Position numbers and translations under genes: made by a program. A stretch of 64,000 nucleotides of DNA from Apus apus. Lineage: Eukaryota > Chordata > Aves > Apodiformes > Apodidae. The stretch lies in the NCBI RefSeq assembly GCF_020740795.1, contig NC_067289.1, positions 21,968,608-22,032,607 of the forward strand, given 5' to 3'. Numbering within the stretch: position 1 is the first letter of the stretch; each line of letters begins with the position of its first letter. The notes beneath the pieces were generated by a model. That model was given only the letters and a program-made list of their open reading frames with translations, was not told where the DNA came from and did no database searches. Positions 1-12,730 of this stretch are shown here, piece after piece.

Positions 1-1738
1 AACTATGAGTTTCTAGAAAGAAAAACAACTGAAAACACTAAACATTGGTGGAAGGAGGAAGAGAGGAGGCAGCAGTCTTGGCAAGAGGCCCTTCATTGTA
101 GATGTAAGAATTACTCATAATAAATACATGGAGATTTTTTTAAACCACACTCAGCTTAACTTTTTCTCTACTGACATCAAACTGGAAGTCAATGATCAAA
201 GCAAACACTGATTGTTTGTGAAAATGGAATCCTATGTGAATGCATAAAGTCTACCAGCAGCATTCCTTTTTTAAAAAAACCTGTCTCTGGAGAGCAGAAA
301 ATGAGACAGAATGGATCTTTCAAGTAAACTATTAGATCTGCATAAAATTTTTTTTACAAATGTTTCATTAAAAAAAAATACATACTTCTTACTATGACTG
401 ACTCTCCCTCTTCAGTGAGAAGTCTATTAGCCCCAAGAAAAACAAATCACTAAGCTTACTGTGTAGTAAAAGTTCAACTATGCACAGAAATTTGGTCATA
501 AACCTCCTTTTTGGTTTACTGCATCTGTCTGGTGTAAACAAATTGGGAATAATGAGAGGAAAAAAAAAATAAAGAAAGAAAACCTGCTCAAATTCCCAGG
601 CCCACAAAATGTTCAACACACCTGCCCACAGAGCACTTCAAAAAATCAGTTTTGGTCCATATTTTGCTTTAAGCTCTGGATAAACTGGCCCACTTGGAAT
701 GGAACAGCTGTGAGAAGGGGAGGAAACAGTTCTATAAGCACCATTTATGCTAATCACTGCATACAAACACTAATCACTGCCAACAAATCACTGCACATTA
801 TGGCCTTTTATGTACTGCATCAAGTACTTAGTTAAAATAACTCAACGGCTATTTCATAATCCACATATCTCTTTGGTGTAGCTCAACGCACCAACTCCAC
901 AAAGAAAAGAGGAACTACAAATAACCACTGAAAAAGATTCCTAATGTATACATCCAGCTCAGAACAGGACCACGTTTGCTAAGGAAAAGGCAGAACAGAC
1001 TGAACTTCTTTCACCTCTAAGGAAAAGGCAGAACAGACTGAACTTCTTTCACCTAAGGTAGACTTTAACAGGGATAACATAATAGCTGGAAATGACAAAG
1101 GTTCTCAGCCAAGGCTACTACTGCTACCACCACACTTTGATGAGGAGCTACTTGGACAGGTAATTTCCCTTTTAATAGTTAAAAAAAGTTTTACTAATAA
1201 TTGTGTGTTGAGAGACTTTAAGTTGCTGAAGTAACAGATGATACAAACACTCAAAATATAACTGGTTTGGTTACACATCCATCTCAACTATATATTGAAT
1301 TGTATAAATACTGTTGATAAATACTGAACTTTGTACCATTTAAAGTTAGTTTAACTCTGAACGATTTAAGACTTAATGGAAACCATGAGCTTCTTCAGCA
1401 GTAAAAGGGAAGCTTTTCTATTTCCTCTCTAAGAAATGCTAACATCAAATTAATATTTTGATAACTACTGAATTTTTATTTATTCAGCTATAAAAATACA
1501 GCTCTCCATGCTAAGTAATTTGAAACAATTTTTCCAGTAAGATCCACTTAAAAAGGCATTGGATAACCATTATTTCTAGAGTCAGATTTACTATTTCTAA
1601 AATCATTGTTATGAAGTATGTTTTATAAGCTTATCTTATGAAGGCAGAGGGGAAGGGAAAGATGAAAAGGAGAGGAGAGCTAGAGAGCTGAGGAACATAT
1701 TGATCAAATATTTGTCGTAAGACCAAGCATTAATTTAC
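1..1738 (-). other. PRKCI: PRKCI intron 2 (partial)
   Basis: AT-rich sequence without a recognisable exon on either strand. It contains the exact 38-bp tandem duplication at 979-1054. Open frames here are short and resemble nothing known to me. Confidence 0.7.
979..1054. repeat. Perfect 38-bp tandem duplication
   Basis: Two adjacent copies, 979-1016 and 1017-1054, are identical at all 38 positions. Each copy begins CTAAGGAAAAGGCAGAACAG. The lack of any mismatch points to a recent duplication or an actively varying minisatellite seed in PRKCI intron 2. Confidence 0.95.
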
Positions 1739-1860
1739 CTTCTTCATCAATCCATTTCATGGTGAAAAGCTGTTCGTTGTCAAAGGAGCACATGTCTCTA
1801 ACTTCACTGCACAGCCCCTCGAATGAGATGGAAGGTTCAAAATACGTTATCATGATGTCC
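1739..1860 (-). CDS. PRKCI: PRKCI coding exon 2 (PB1 domain)
   Basis: This exon is 122 nt: one base completing a Gly codon, 40 codons, and one base of the next Gly. It encodes most of the first half of the PB1 fold, including [18 protein letters not shown] and FTMKWIDEE. The acceptor is TTTGCTCAG and the donor GTAAAT. The following human exon should begin near DPCTVSSQLELEE; I did not find it in bases 1-1738. Confidence 0.94.
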
Positions 1861-4800
1861 CTGAGCAAAAGAAAAATAGATTTGATAAAATATACTGCAA
1901 TATATTGCATTTGCTCAATGCCTCTTAACACCTTCTACATACCACTAGTATAAAACTCATCCTTGCTGCAGACCCCTAAAAACAATAAGTAATGTTAGTA
2001 AAACATTAGCACATAAATTCCCTTACTGTAGTCAAGTCAGGCTCCAACTGATTTTTATTACCAACTACTTGACATTAAACCCTTCGGGGTTAAATGCTTA
2101 AGAAAAAAATTAAGATTTTAATGCCAAAGTAACTATGAAGTGAGTTGCTGCAAATATTAACCACACAAAGAAGTGAAATCAAAGAATTCAATGTTCCAAA
2201 AATTTTGAAGAACACTATGAAGTTATTGCTGGTTTTGCTTTCTCTTGAGCAGGTTTTTTTTGTTATTAGATATAAAAATGTTGTAAGAACATATACATCA
2301 TCTCCAACTAAATTTTGATGGTATACGTGTTATGAAACATTAATGAAAATTATTAATCAGGTTTCCTAGCAGATTTGGGGGCTGTTCCAAATATTTAAAG
2401 TGCCTTTAAAAGGAGACCTGTGATGCTTTACTGCAATGACAGGGAAGGCGGACAGAGAGGCATTCACTTAGAACTAAAATTCACTACTTTATTTTTATGC
2501 AGGATGGATATTTCTGTTACAATTAATAGTTAACCTGGTGTTTTACATACGTTAACATAAAATGCTGACCCACTGTCTTGGCAGTTGCTGGGCCTGACAG
2601 GGGTACAGGTGACCCAGGGTTGCAGTCCTTTAAACAAAGGATTTCAGATACAGTGCAGAGAAAGGTGGCGAAAAAAACAGAGCAGGCTGTTTACAACACT
2701 TCTCTTCAAACATCTGATATAAGCCCAATGTTTGAACTATGAGACTAATCTTCCCATATAAACCTCAGCCAGTTGGGATTTGTTTCAGTTGGTGCCAGCA
2801 GGCAGCACAATGGAGGGAGGGATGGAAACTGAAGCAACAAACGAAATTTACATCTGGTCAAAATTCATGTCAACATACCTACCAGACTGAAGTGTACTTA
2901 TCAGCAAGTTAAACATCTTCAAATAATCTTGTGCAGGGGCAGAGTCGTATCAAGTACACAACTTAACATAACACTGTGGTACCTGAACCACTTTCAGGAG
3001 TGGCAGGGAACACACATGATGAACATGCTTGCCTGAGGCTCCTTGAAGTTCAGCAGCGTGACTAAAACAACCTCACAATTTCTAAGCACTCTAGAAGAAC
3101 AGCTAGCTTACTTCTGGATTTTTGAGCATGATCAGAGTTAGTTTAGGTGAGGGAAAGACTCCAGTAAATGGTTAGGGTAGTGAAATGGCAGCTCTTTAAT
3201 AATCCAAATAAAGAAGTCAAAAAAAGCTGCCACATGAATTGGTGGAGGAACTGCTCCTCTTCCTTCCACACGAGAAAAAATGCAAGACAAATCAATATTT
3301 GGACCCCAATGTTTAGACACAGGACAGCACTTTGGGGCAAATTTGGCTTCGTTTGAAACACCCAACTGCACCCATCCCACAAAGCAAACTGTTCTCTGCA
3401 TCACAAAGGTCTCCCTTCACAACTTCTCAAAATGCACAAGCTGCAACCCCAGCACCAAAAGCTGGTTGGTCTCTGTGAGAAGAGGCAGCTTTAATAGAGT
3501 GTTGCTGTTACAGACACACAGGCATCAAGCAAAGAGAAACCAGGAGGCTGTATGAGGAGGCAAAGTCTCAACCTGTATTTCCTGTTTTTCAGGGAAGGAA
3601 ATAAGGCACTGCTTACTTTGCAACTTCACTGATTTTGTGCTGAAGTTTACCACCTATTCACTTATTCATATTTTAGTGCAGATATATTCACTTTGGAATA
3701 GTTTCTTAAACAAAATCTTAAGCTCTGAAGGGCACTGAGAAGTCAGAATTAAGTATTTTAACTACTGCAGGTGATTTTGTGATTGAATTATTCAGTAAAG
3801 GAGAAGGTATGATAAAAGCAGGAGCGATGAATTAGGTGACAGACCATAATCCCCAGGGACCATAATAACTGATGCTCTAGTAAAAACTGACGATTAAAAA
3901 AAAAGAGATTAGTAAAAGCTGTTCAGAAGTTTTTCAAATTTAGTAATTCAAGTACTCTTAAAATAGACTTATCTGTACTACAGTGAATAGAAAGAGTCCC
4001 CATTGAACAGCCCAGCAATCCCCCTGTACCTATAAAAGCTCATATCAATGGAAAAAAAAAAATCAACCTGTTGTTACCTTCAAGTGGCAGAATAGTTGCC
4101 CTTCCAATAAAAGGAGATTTTAATTATTTTGTAATTGAAGCAAGTTCTCTGAACTACTACTCCAATACCTCCAACAGGACATGCATCAGACAGTCATTAA
4201 ATGCATTTGGAAGATCTTACTGTCTGTTACATCAAACACTGATCAGTCTTTCAGAGAATCCTAGCCAATAGCAATAGAATCACAGAATGTTGGGGGTTGG
4301 AAGGGACCTCTGCAGATCAAGTCCTGCCAGAGCAGGACCAACCTTAGGCAGGTCACACAGAAACGCATCCAGATGGGTGTTAAAAGTCTCCAGAGAAGGA
4401 GACTCCACAACCTCTCTGGGCAGCCTGTTCCAGTGCTCTGTTGCCCTCAAAGTAAAGAAGTTTTTCCTCATGTTGAGGTGGAACTTCCTGTGTTCCAGTT
4501 TGTATCCCTTATCCTACCACAAGCCATGACTGAAAATACTAAAAAAGACAGAGAGAAAGAGAGAGGTGTATGTAAGCATGATAGCACACTTTTTCTAGAG
4601 ATGTGAAGCCAGCTTTATGTAACCTGGAAACTGACTGCAGGTCTTTCTACGAGCCTGTTTTGCCATCTGAACTGTACTGATGACATGGACATTTTCTACT
4701 GAGACAGCTCTCGGAGTGGCTCTGCCATCACACCTTTGCATGATATGGTGTTTACCACACTTCTTGCACCTAATGCCACATTGACCATGTCTTCACTAGG

Positions 4801-7800
4801 AAAAGCTGTTTTCACTCAAGCTAAGACAAAGTTCAACTCTACTGAGAAGAAATTGGGCATTTTAAACAAAAAATAGTTAACTAAGTTAAAGAACAAAGGA
4901 AAGTCAATGTGGATGGTAGCCTGCTGCCTTGCATGAAAAAAAAAATACAAAGTGCTTTATTTCACTAAGACATAGGGGAAAAATTATTGAGGATAGCCCT
5001 TTACTTGTGATGAAGATAAGCTTATGCACTGCTTTTAATAACAATGTTATAAAGCCATTATAAGGCATAATATCCTGATTTGTCTCCTCATGACACACAC
5101 AGGAAACTAGAAGAAAATCTGATTCAAGCACACCCTTTGCACCATCACATTTATATGTGTCAACTAACTCTTACTATGAAAGCACCAGGTTTTTTTTAGA
5201 ATTTGCTTTAGTACTATTATAATAGGTCTTAATAGGGGACCTATGAGCAGGAAACACACAAATAAACAAGACAGTAGTTGCCCTGAATTACTTTCAGTTA
5301 AAATCTTGTAATTTTTACCTTCCATAAATATTAATAAAGGATCGTTTTATTCATACTACTACTAAAAGGCCTGTCTGAATCAATATCCTCCAAGTGTAAG
5401 AATCAGTAAAAGAGAAACCACAGGAAGGCTGAGAAAATGCAAACAGTAAATCTAACATGAACACTACAGATTTTAAATACTTCTAGAAGGCCATAAACCT
5501 CATCACTATCTTCCTCACTTTTCCTGAAATCAAACAGCTTTGCTCATGTCTTTTCTTCTGCAAATCATCCAAGTCATAACAGCCTTTTAAAAAAAAAAAA
5601 AACCACACCCACAACCAACTAAACAAAACAAAACCAAAAGAAACAAACACCAATGCCAACAGTTAAATGCAATTCAATATCTGTATCTCATTTTCTACTT
5701 CCGAGCTTAAAATTCTGTGAGAGAACAATCCACTGTATGAAGAGACTACTGCTTCTGACTTTTGTTTCCCCTGCAGCCTAATACAGCTATCACATATTCT
5801 GTGGAAATATAGACACAATCACATATGACCTACATATCCACGTTTATCACGTACCTGTATCAGTCATTAAAGCTTTTGATAATGTCTAATTATAGGTCCC
5901 TTAAATTAACCCAGACAAGACTCCTGGAGAATTGTGCTGTTTCAGTATCTTTCAGTACCTCAAGGTGCAGACCCTGCCATTCAGAAAAATCTGAAGTATC
6001 TCCCTCCCCAGGGGAAGGCTGAAGTCTCAAATTGCCTGCTCCTGTAATTGTTTTGTGTTTTGTTTTGTTTTTTTTACTGGAAAAAATGTATCACCAGAAA
6101 ATTAAATAGATTTTGAAAATACAAGAAGGCATGAAAATGTGTTCATAAGCCCAAACCAAAGCTTTCTTAAGGTGAACACTATATCCTGTGTGGAACTTCA
6201 TCCTCAACAGACAAGAGACAGTGAGCTGAAGAACTGATTGAAAGTGCTCAAGACAAAGAATAATATAAAGACAAGATGCTTAAGAAATTAATTTCCTGGA
6301 AGTATTTATGGAGGTACATTTTGATTTTACAGTAAAAACTGATTTTTCCCCCACCCCTTTTCCCACTCATGTAAGTGTATTAAAATGAAGAAAAGAAGCA
6401 GTTTACCATGAGGGGACTGCCAGGAGCATTTTTCATTTGAAGAAACCCAAACTGAAGGTGGGCAAAGCACTGGTAACCTATGCCTTTAAATATATCAAAA
6501 GCCTAACCTACATTACAGCATACATAGCTAAACCCGTGCAAAATCTATGTCAGGCACTGAAAGAATGCAAGCTGGCCCTTCCCATCATGAGAGAAAAATT
6601 ATTCTCCAAATCTGTTGGTTGTTTTTGTTTCTTTTTTTTTAAATCAACAGCATTAATTCTACAGGATTCCTAGTGCACAAGCAGTGCACTAATCCTACCT
6701 GTTCCCTACTGCTACAATGCAATCCTCCCCATATGTGTTGAGGATATAATAGCATCTTGCACTGAACTGACAAAAAGCATCTAAAACAAATGAGATTAGA
6801 TTAGAAGGCCGAAATGGTTGCAATTACAAATGCTGTTCAGTGCCACAGGTTTGAAGCTGCCACACTTTGTTATTGTAGCAACAAAAGTGTATGTAAACAT
6901 TTGATGCAATAAACCCAGTTCCTAAAACTCACTCAGGAACCTCTGTTACACACCGATTACAGTAACTCTTCAAAATGCTGAAAATAGTCCTATCCATTTT
7001 GAACAACCACCCTTGTAAGATAAGCATGGCTTCCCTGAGAGAAGGAAATTCCTGGATAAACTCGGCCTAATGCCCTAATTCCCAAGTCTCCAGGAAATCC
7101 TACCCTCTTATTCTCGTTATGTCTGCTGAATTTAGAAAAGTTTCCTTTCCTAGTTTTACATATTTCATGAATTTAAGATAAAAGGATTGCCACTGCACAG
7201 CTGAATGAAACAAAGACCCTTCAAAGAGTTCTTCGGCAAAGTCTTTGTCTTGGCTGAGAAAAGCAATTAGGCTCCAGGCCAGACTAAGAGATGTTTGGGG
7301 GCTCAGGTTGGGCTCTGCTGGAGTCACTAAGCACAGTCTCCAGCCCCAGGTGAGTATCCAGTTCCCAACCTTTTCAAGAACAAATCCGTGCTTCTAAGTT
7401 GGTGGCTTTCTTTTCCGTAACTGGAACCTCCTGGAACTTGAAAAGACCTTCCTAGCAATACTTTCACAGTAACTGCAACAATCCACTTAAACACTTCTAT
7501 TAAAACAAAATTAGGAGAAATAAACACTATTTCCCGTGAAGTCCTTTATCCAGCTCTAATCGTGAGACAGTTTATTTGACACAAGGGGAGAATGCTCAGC
7601 ATTTATATCCTCAGTCTCTAAGTTGTTTCAGTGTTACGTGAAGGTTTTAAGTGTGTTTTGCTTCAATATCCACTTCTTGATAGTGCTAGTCTGAGAAGCA
7701 CAAGCCCTTCTGTTGCAAGAAAGTGGAGAGAATAATTTGTTTAGATCTCAAAACAAATCATGACTAAGGCATCCAGCTTGTTTATTGGTATTCACAATGG

Positions 7801-9703
7801 TTAACCAACACCCTGTATGACTCAGTGTCATTATTAAAAGTAAATTGATAATTGGATTAAACAGATAAAATTCAATAGATGAGACTCAAAAGAAACATTC
7901 CAGTATCTGTGAAATCATTACCTAATATTTAAAGTGTCATGAGCTAGCATTCCTCTCCAATGTAGCTGTTTTCTTCCTCAGCCCCACAACCCTGAGCTGC
8001 TTTCTCTTTGTTCTTCCACCATAGCCTCCCTGTGCTAAAGCAAGAACTCATGTGATTGTATGGGGAAATGATCAAGATTAAAACTGACCCAGCAAAAGAA
8101 AAATAAACGGTTTTAACCCAGAACGGTCCCCACTTGAGTTCACTGCCTGACCAAATGAACACAAGTGCCAGCTGATAGCCAGGGGCACCTCTGAGTCCTT
8201 AAGAAATGGTGGATTAAAGGGACTGTAAAACAAAGAGTTTAGAATTTCACATACTATTACTTTGACAGTGTTCCACACGTCCTTTAAAGGCACAGGCTGT
8301 GCCAGTCTACAGCACTTCTCTAGACTCCTGTCAAGAAAAGCCCCAAAGCAGACACAAGCTAGAAACCAAACACCGTAGCAAATACCACGTGTTCAGCATC
8401 ATTTCTCTCTCTCTCCTTAAAATTATAAAGCCAGGAATACCACATAGCTAACACTATAAATGTAATGCATCTTCTCTCGTACCTAATACAGATAATTGGA
8501 GGAAGTTATCAAGAGTATCATGTGTTCAATCTTACTCCAAAAACACAACCTACATTTTTTTCTGCTTAGATCACCTCCTCTCAAAGTTAATGGCCCGATG
8601 AGCCACCATCAACCCTTGCACTCAAAGTTTTAATGTTAGATCCTGTAACTGCCACTATTTAATAGGGGCTTGTGATTCCAAAGCAGAACACCTCCTCTCC
8701 CTTGTATGTTAGTGTTGGAGAGCCATTGAATTAGACCAGCAACATTCAGATTTTCGCTGTGCAGACCTCTAGCAATTTTATTTTTTTCCTGACAGTAGAA
8801 GCACAATTGGCAGTAGCTACATCTCAGGTACCATTCCCAGACTCCCTCACAAGCCACTTAGACCCCAGGAACCAGCCTAAAAACTGATGACAGAGGTTTC
8901 TGATGCAAACACCCTCTCCCCTTTAGAGCCGCGTCTCACTTCACACGCAGAGACCAGGACCAAAGCCGGACTCGAAGCGTTATTTTCGCAGCATGAACGC
9001 TGGCACGTGTGCCCCAGCGAAGCACGAAGACATACGCGCTCGTTACCGACAGCAGCTCCGCAGCCGGTGCCTCGGGGTGCGAGGGAAGCCGGGTGAGCAG
9101 GGCAGGGGCCCCTCAGGTCCATCCCTGTTTACCAGCAAGGCCACGGCAGCGGCAGAGCGGCCCGGGGAGCTCAGCCCTGCGGGACCGGCTCCCCCGGCCC
9201 CGCCGAGACCCGGCACCCGGGACAGGCTGCTCCCAGCCCAGCCCCGCCAGGCTCGCCTCGGTTCCGAGAAGCCCTTTTAACGCGGCTCTTCAGGTGCGGG
9301 TTGTTTTTTTTTCTTTCCTTTTTCTTCCTCTTCCCTCGCAAGTCCCCGCACAGCCAGGGCTTGAGACCTTAGCACGACAGTAAAACCGCAAACCGGGCGT
9401 TCAGGAACAACCACCGCTGCCGGGAACCTGCGGCTGCAAGCCCGGGCAGGGCGGACAGGCTGACCCCGGCCACCGGCGGAGAGCCCGGGACGCTCTCACC
9501 GCGGGCAGCCCAGCCCAGCCCAGCCCCGAGAGCCCCGGGTCGCCCCCCCGCTCTCCTCGGCGGCCGCCGCCCCGCGCCTTCGCTCACCCCTTGTAGTAGG
9601 CTTTCACCCGGACCTGGTGGGCGCTGTCCCCGCCGAAGCCGCCCCCTCCGCCGCCCGGAGCCGACATGGTGCTGTTGGCGCTGCTGTCCCGCTGTGTCGG
9701 CAT
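1739..9703 (-). CDS. PRKCI: Protein kinase C iota, 5' part (exons 1-2 only, gene runs off the left edge)
   Basis: PRKCI is an atypical PKC, a Ser/Thr kinase that works with PAR6 and PAR3 in cell polarity. The two exons in the window encode the N-terminus and the start of the PB1 domain, which pairs with PAR6 or p62. Exon 1 (9588-9703) starts with MPTQRDSS and ends in VRVKAYYK; exon 2 (1739-1860) continues [20 protein letters not shown] through MKWIDEEG. The joint is GG|G, with donor GTGAGC and acceptor CTCAG, and the frame stays open. The match to remembered human PRKCI is close to identical after the first 25 residues. The glycine-rich stretch before HQVRVKAYY is longer than in human. C1 and kinase domains must lie left of base 1. 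The promoter is the CpG island around 8930-10850. PRKCZ is the only close alternative, and the N-terminus argues against it. Confidence 0.95.
4275..4515 (-). mobile_element. CR1 LINE, 5'-truncated 3' tail
   Basis: Read on the minus strand, the element carries the end of the CR1 reverse-transcriptase ORF (motif [18 protein letters not shown], 4336-4471) and the CR1 3' UTR. On the plus strand its tail reads GAATCACAGAATG followed by GGGTTGGAAGGGACCTC, the familiar CR1 end. The frame is open over this short stretch, but the element is only a fragment, and inactive. Confidence 0.93.
5588..5650. repeat. A-rich and A/C-rich low-complexity tract
   Basis: A run of 14 A is followed by CCACACCCACAACC and several CAAAA/CCAAAA units. 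No flanking duplication or transposon end was noticed. Confidence 0.8.
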
Positions 9704-10850
9704 CCCGCCCGGGGCGGCGGGCGGGCGGGCGAGGGGCCGGGCGGGCCGGGGGAGCGGGAGGCGGCTGCACGACCCCGCCGCGCCGCCGTCCCTCGAGCGC
9801 CGCGGCGCCGCCCCCTCCTCACGGCGCCGGCCCGGAGCGGGCGGGACCACGGGCGGGGGGAGCTGCGGGCAGGGGCCGGGGGGAGCGCGGAGCCGTGCGG
9901 CGCGGGGGAGGCGGGGAGCACGGGCACGCCTCCAGCAGGAGGGAGGAGCCGCTCCGGGAGCGGCCGGTCCGCAGCTGTGCTGCCCGGGGAGGGCGGGCGC
10001 CACGCCTCGTGGGCTTCCCCCCCTGTCTGGGTGCTGCGTGGGCTCTCCCGCGCGGGCCCCGGCGCACACCTGTGGGGCGGAACGCGCCATCCGCGGGGGG
10101 GGAGGCGGGAGGGGTGAGGCGGCCTCTGCCGGGGCTCCGCGGGGCCGCCGGGCCCCCGCAGCGAAGCCGGCGGAGCGGGCGGCTCCAGGGCAGGCGGGAC
10201 AGACGCCACTGGATGGCTCCTCTTCTCCTCTCCCCGTGGCCGGAGCGGGTACGCGCGCCGCGGGCTCCCCGGCAGTTGGTAGGGCCCGCCGCGGGGCAGG
10301 CCGGGCGGCAGCGCTGCCCTGGCGCCGGGCGGGGAGCGCCGTGACGGGGCCGCAGTCACGGGCGGGATCGGGCAGCGGGGCAGGGCCCGCCGGAACGCCC
10401 CTGCTGAGCCCTGGGTGCCGGGCTTCGGACAGCGGCTGGGGCTGCAGGGCTGCAGCGCAGCCAGAGCCGCGCTGAGGGAGGAAAACCTGCCACTTCACCT
10501 CGGTGTGAACAGGACTGTCCTTGCGAGGCCTGACGAGCCCGAAGCGCCCGCAGCCGTGCTCCGGAAACCGGCTGCTCGCTCGGCGGCAGGGGCAGCGCAG
10601 CCTGTGGCTCTAGCTGGGTTGTCACCTCCAACCAAACCCATCGCTGCCACCCGAGTGGCCTGGGGCGCGTCTAACCACGCTCCTTCCCCCCGCGGCTGCT
10701 GCGCTGGTTTTGTCGCTACCATCCTGACCGGAGAGCAGCCGCAGGGCTGTAACACAAACCCCTCAGCCTGCGTGGGGCCGACAGGCGCTAGAGCTGTGCA
10801 GGAGCAACACCCATGTGTTTCGTGCAACTACTGCCAACTAAAATATTTTA
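8930..10850. promoter_or_regulatory. PRKCI: CpG island spanning PRKCI exon 1 and promoter
   Basis: GC content and CpG frequency rise sharply from about 8930 and fall after about 10800. The densest part, 9480-10450, covers PRKCI exon 1 and its upstream side. GC boxes are frequent, and there is no obvious TATA box. Long GC-rich open frames here, up to about 300 codons on both strands, are expected from base composition and are not called as genes. The transcription start cannot be fixed from sequence alone. Confidence 0.85.
9588..9703 (-). CDS. PRKCI: PRKCI coding exon 1
   Basis: This exon holds 38 codons plus two bases. The start is the ATG at 9703-9701, because it opens MPTQRDSS as in mammalian PRKCI; longer upstream readings are only GC-rich open frame. 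A run of six glycines, then FGG, precedes the conserved [10 protein letters not shown]. The donor is GTGAGC (9587-9582). Confidence 0.94.
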
Positions 10851-12730
10851 TGTAAGAATTATGAAGATTTCATACCAAGGGCACTCACTGCCCGCATGGC
10901 AATGTATTCAGTTCAGGTGAACCTCTACTTACCGTGTGTTTAAAGGCTGTATTTTAAGAAAGAAACATGAAGGATGCTTTTTACTTAAGGGGAATGGTTG
11001 ACAAAAAGGTATTTTATTAAAACTTCGTCACATAAGCGACCTTATCACTGCAAGCAGTATTTCCTTCCAGCTTTGCCTATTTAACAATAGATCAACAGCT
11101 TATTTGATAACACATATTTATATTGGCCAGCAGCTCCCGAACAGATTGACTTTTCTGCCAACCCCAAGAAACAGGGAACCTTTGTTCTGTTACAATAAAT
11201 CCGCTTCCTTTTCTCGACTGCCCCTCCAGTCACATCAGCGTGTGGTGCTGCCAGCAGAGCCGCGAGGAGCTCAGCTTTCCTGTGCTCAGTCACAGGCTGC
11301 TACGTGAAATTGCCATGTTCAACCCACACACCTTGTTCTTACTCGTATTGCTGATAAAATAACCTACAGCTCTATTTGCTGTTTACCTGAGGCGTGGTTC
11401 CAAAGGACAGAACTTTCTTCACCCTCCCTGACCTTCCTGCAGCGGTTGTTGGGGTTTTTTTTCCCCTCAAAACAAAGCTATTTGCTCCACCCAGTCTTAC
11501 ATCCTTTTCATACAACAGGAAGTCCTACCTTGCTGTCTCTTAATTCACCTTTATCTTGCAACTAGGACTTAAAGAGTATCTTTTTCTATTTCCTACCACA
11601 TCTTCACAAGTATTTCAGCAGGAGTCTTCATTTTCCTTGTATCTCCTTTTTTAAACTATGAAAATTCCTGTTTTCTCCTACTGAATCATATGACCTTTTC
11701 AAGAAACCAGTCATCCTCATACCATCCTGGTAAATTATCTCGACAGTCTGCCTGTGGTCAGTGTGGCCACATCATCCTTCAACAGTCCAAGCTCACCTAT
11801 AATGCCTTGGAAGGCATCACAGTTCTTCAAGACACTTGCTGAGATTCTTTTATTTGCAAAGTACCTATCTCAACTAGCTGCTGTACATCTGGCATTTTTT
11901 TTTTTCCTTTATGTCCATCAGTTGGTAAAACCACATGATGTGAGGAAACAGCAACCTGACTGCAGAATGAATTATTGCTGTGCTACGGTGACTATTTGTT
12001 CCTATTGTTCTCTTACCAGTTTTTTAAACCAATTTCATTTTCACTCACACAACTGGTTCTCTCAAAGACTTAGTGTCATGTGCCAGCATCCCTGTCCAGC
12101 ACAGCTGCTTCGTGTTGTACCATTCAGAATATGAGCAAATTTGAAAATACCAGTATTCCTAGAGGCTGTGTGATAATGTTATGTAATTCAAAGTTACAAA
12201 AGGCATTTCTTCATCACAGGAAGACATTTTGTGGAGAGGGCGAGGTACTGAGTTTGCCAAGATGTCCCATGTAAGATTTTAATTAAGCCTATGTGGTATA
12301 AATGGCTCCTTGTCTTTCTGGAGGTTGGGCTTTGCTCATCCATGCCTGGTAACATGCAGCAGGTACAGACAGGAATCAATTAACCTCTTATCAATTATAG
12401 TCGATTTAGAAGGAGAGATGCACATCCCCACAGCAGGGAAAGGCTCAAAGCCTTTTGTAGGAAAGAACAGAAAGCTAAGTTAACGAGGCTATAAGACTCA
12501 TTCCATATCCCTGAGGAAAGTCAGAACTGTCCTGGCTGGAGCTGCTGGGCTCCGGGAGTAGCCAAAGCACCAACAGGCAGGTATGTGCCTGCTCTGAACC
12601 TCCCAGCAGCACCCTCAAAACAACAGACGTCACCTCCGTCATTCTCCTGCTGTAGCTAAGGCCCAACATAATTAAAGCTTATTTTCCACAGTCCCTGGCA
12701 GCGCGAAGCTCAACGCTACCGCTCTCCCAG
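10850..12730. other. Spacer between the PRKCI and PHC3 CpG islands
   Basis: About 1.9 kb of ordinary AT-rich DNA between two divergent promoters. I see no coding exon, RNA gene or recognisable repeat in it. Confidence 0.65.

Larger units (their letters stand above)
1861..9587 (-). other. PRKCI: PRKCI intron 1
   Basis: About 7.7 kb between the two PRKCI exons. It is AT-rich and includes a CR1 tail at about 4275-4515 and an A/C-rich low-complexity patch near 5588-5650. The part nearest exon 1 rises in GC as it enters the CpG island. I see no further exon or RNA gene. Confidence 0.75.

Noticed and set aside
4336-4471. A 63-codon minus-strand frame ending a reverse-transcriptase-like protein
   Set aside because: It is the tail of a truncated CR1 copy, not a host gene; annotated as a mobile element.
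9584-10498. Long open frames of up to about 300 codons on both strands across the PRKCI CpG island
   Set aside because: GC-rich DNA has few stop codons; the translations are Ala/Pro/Arg/Gly-rich without any domain. Only the last 38 codons of the minus-strand frame are real, as PRKCI exon 1.
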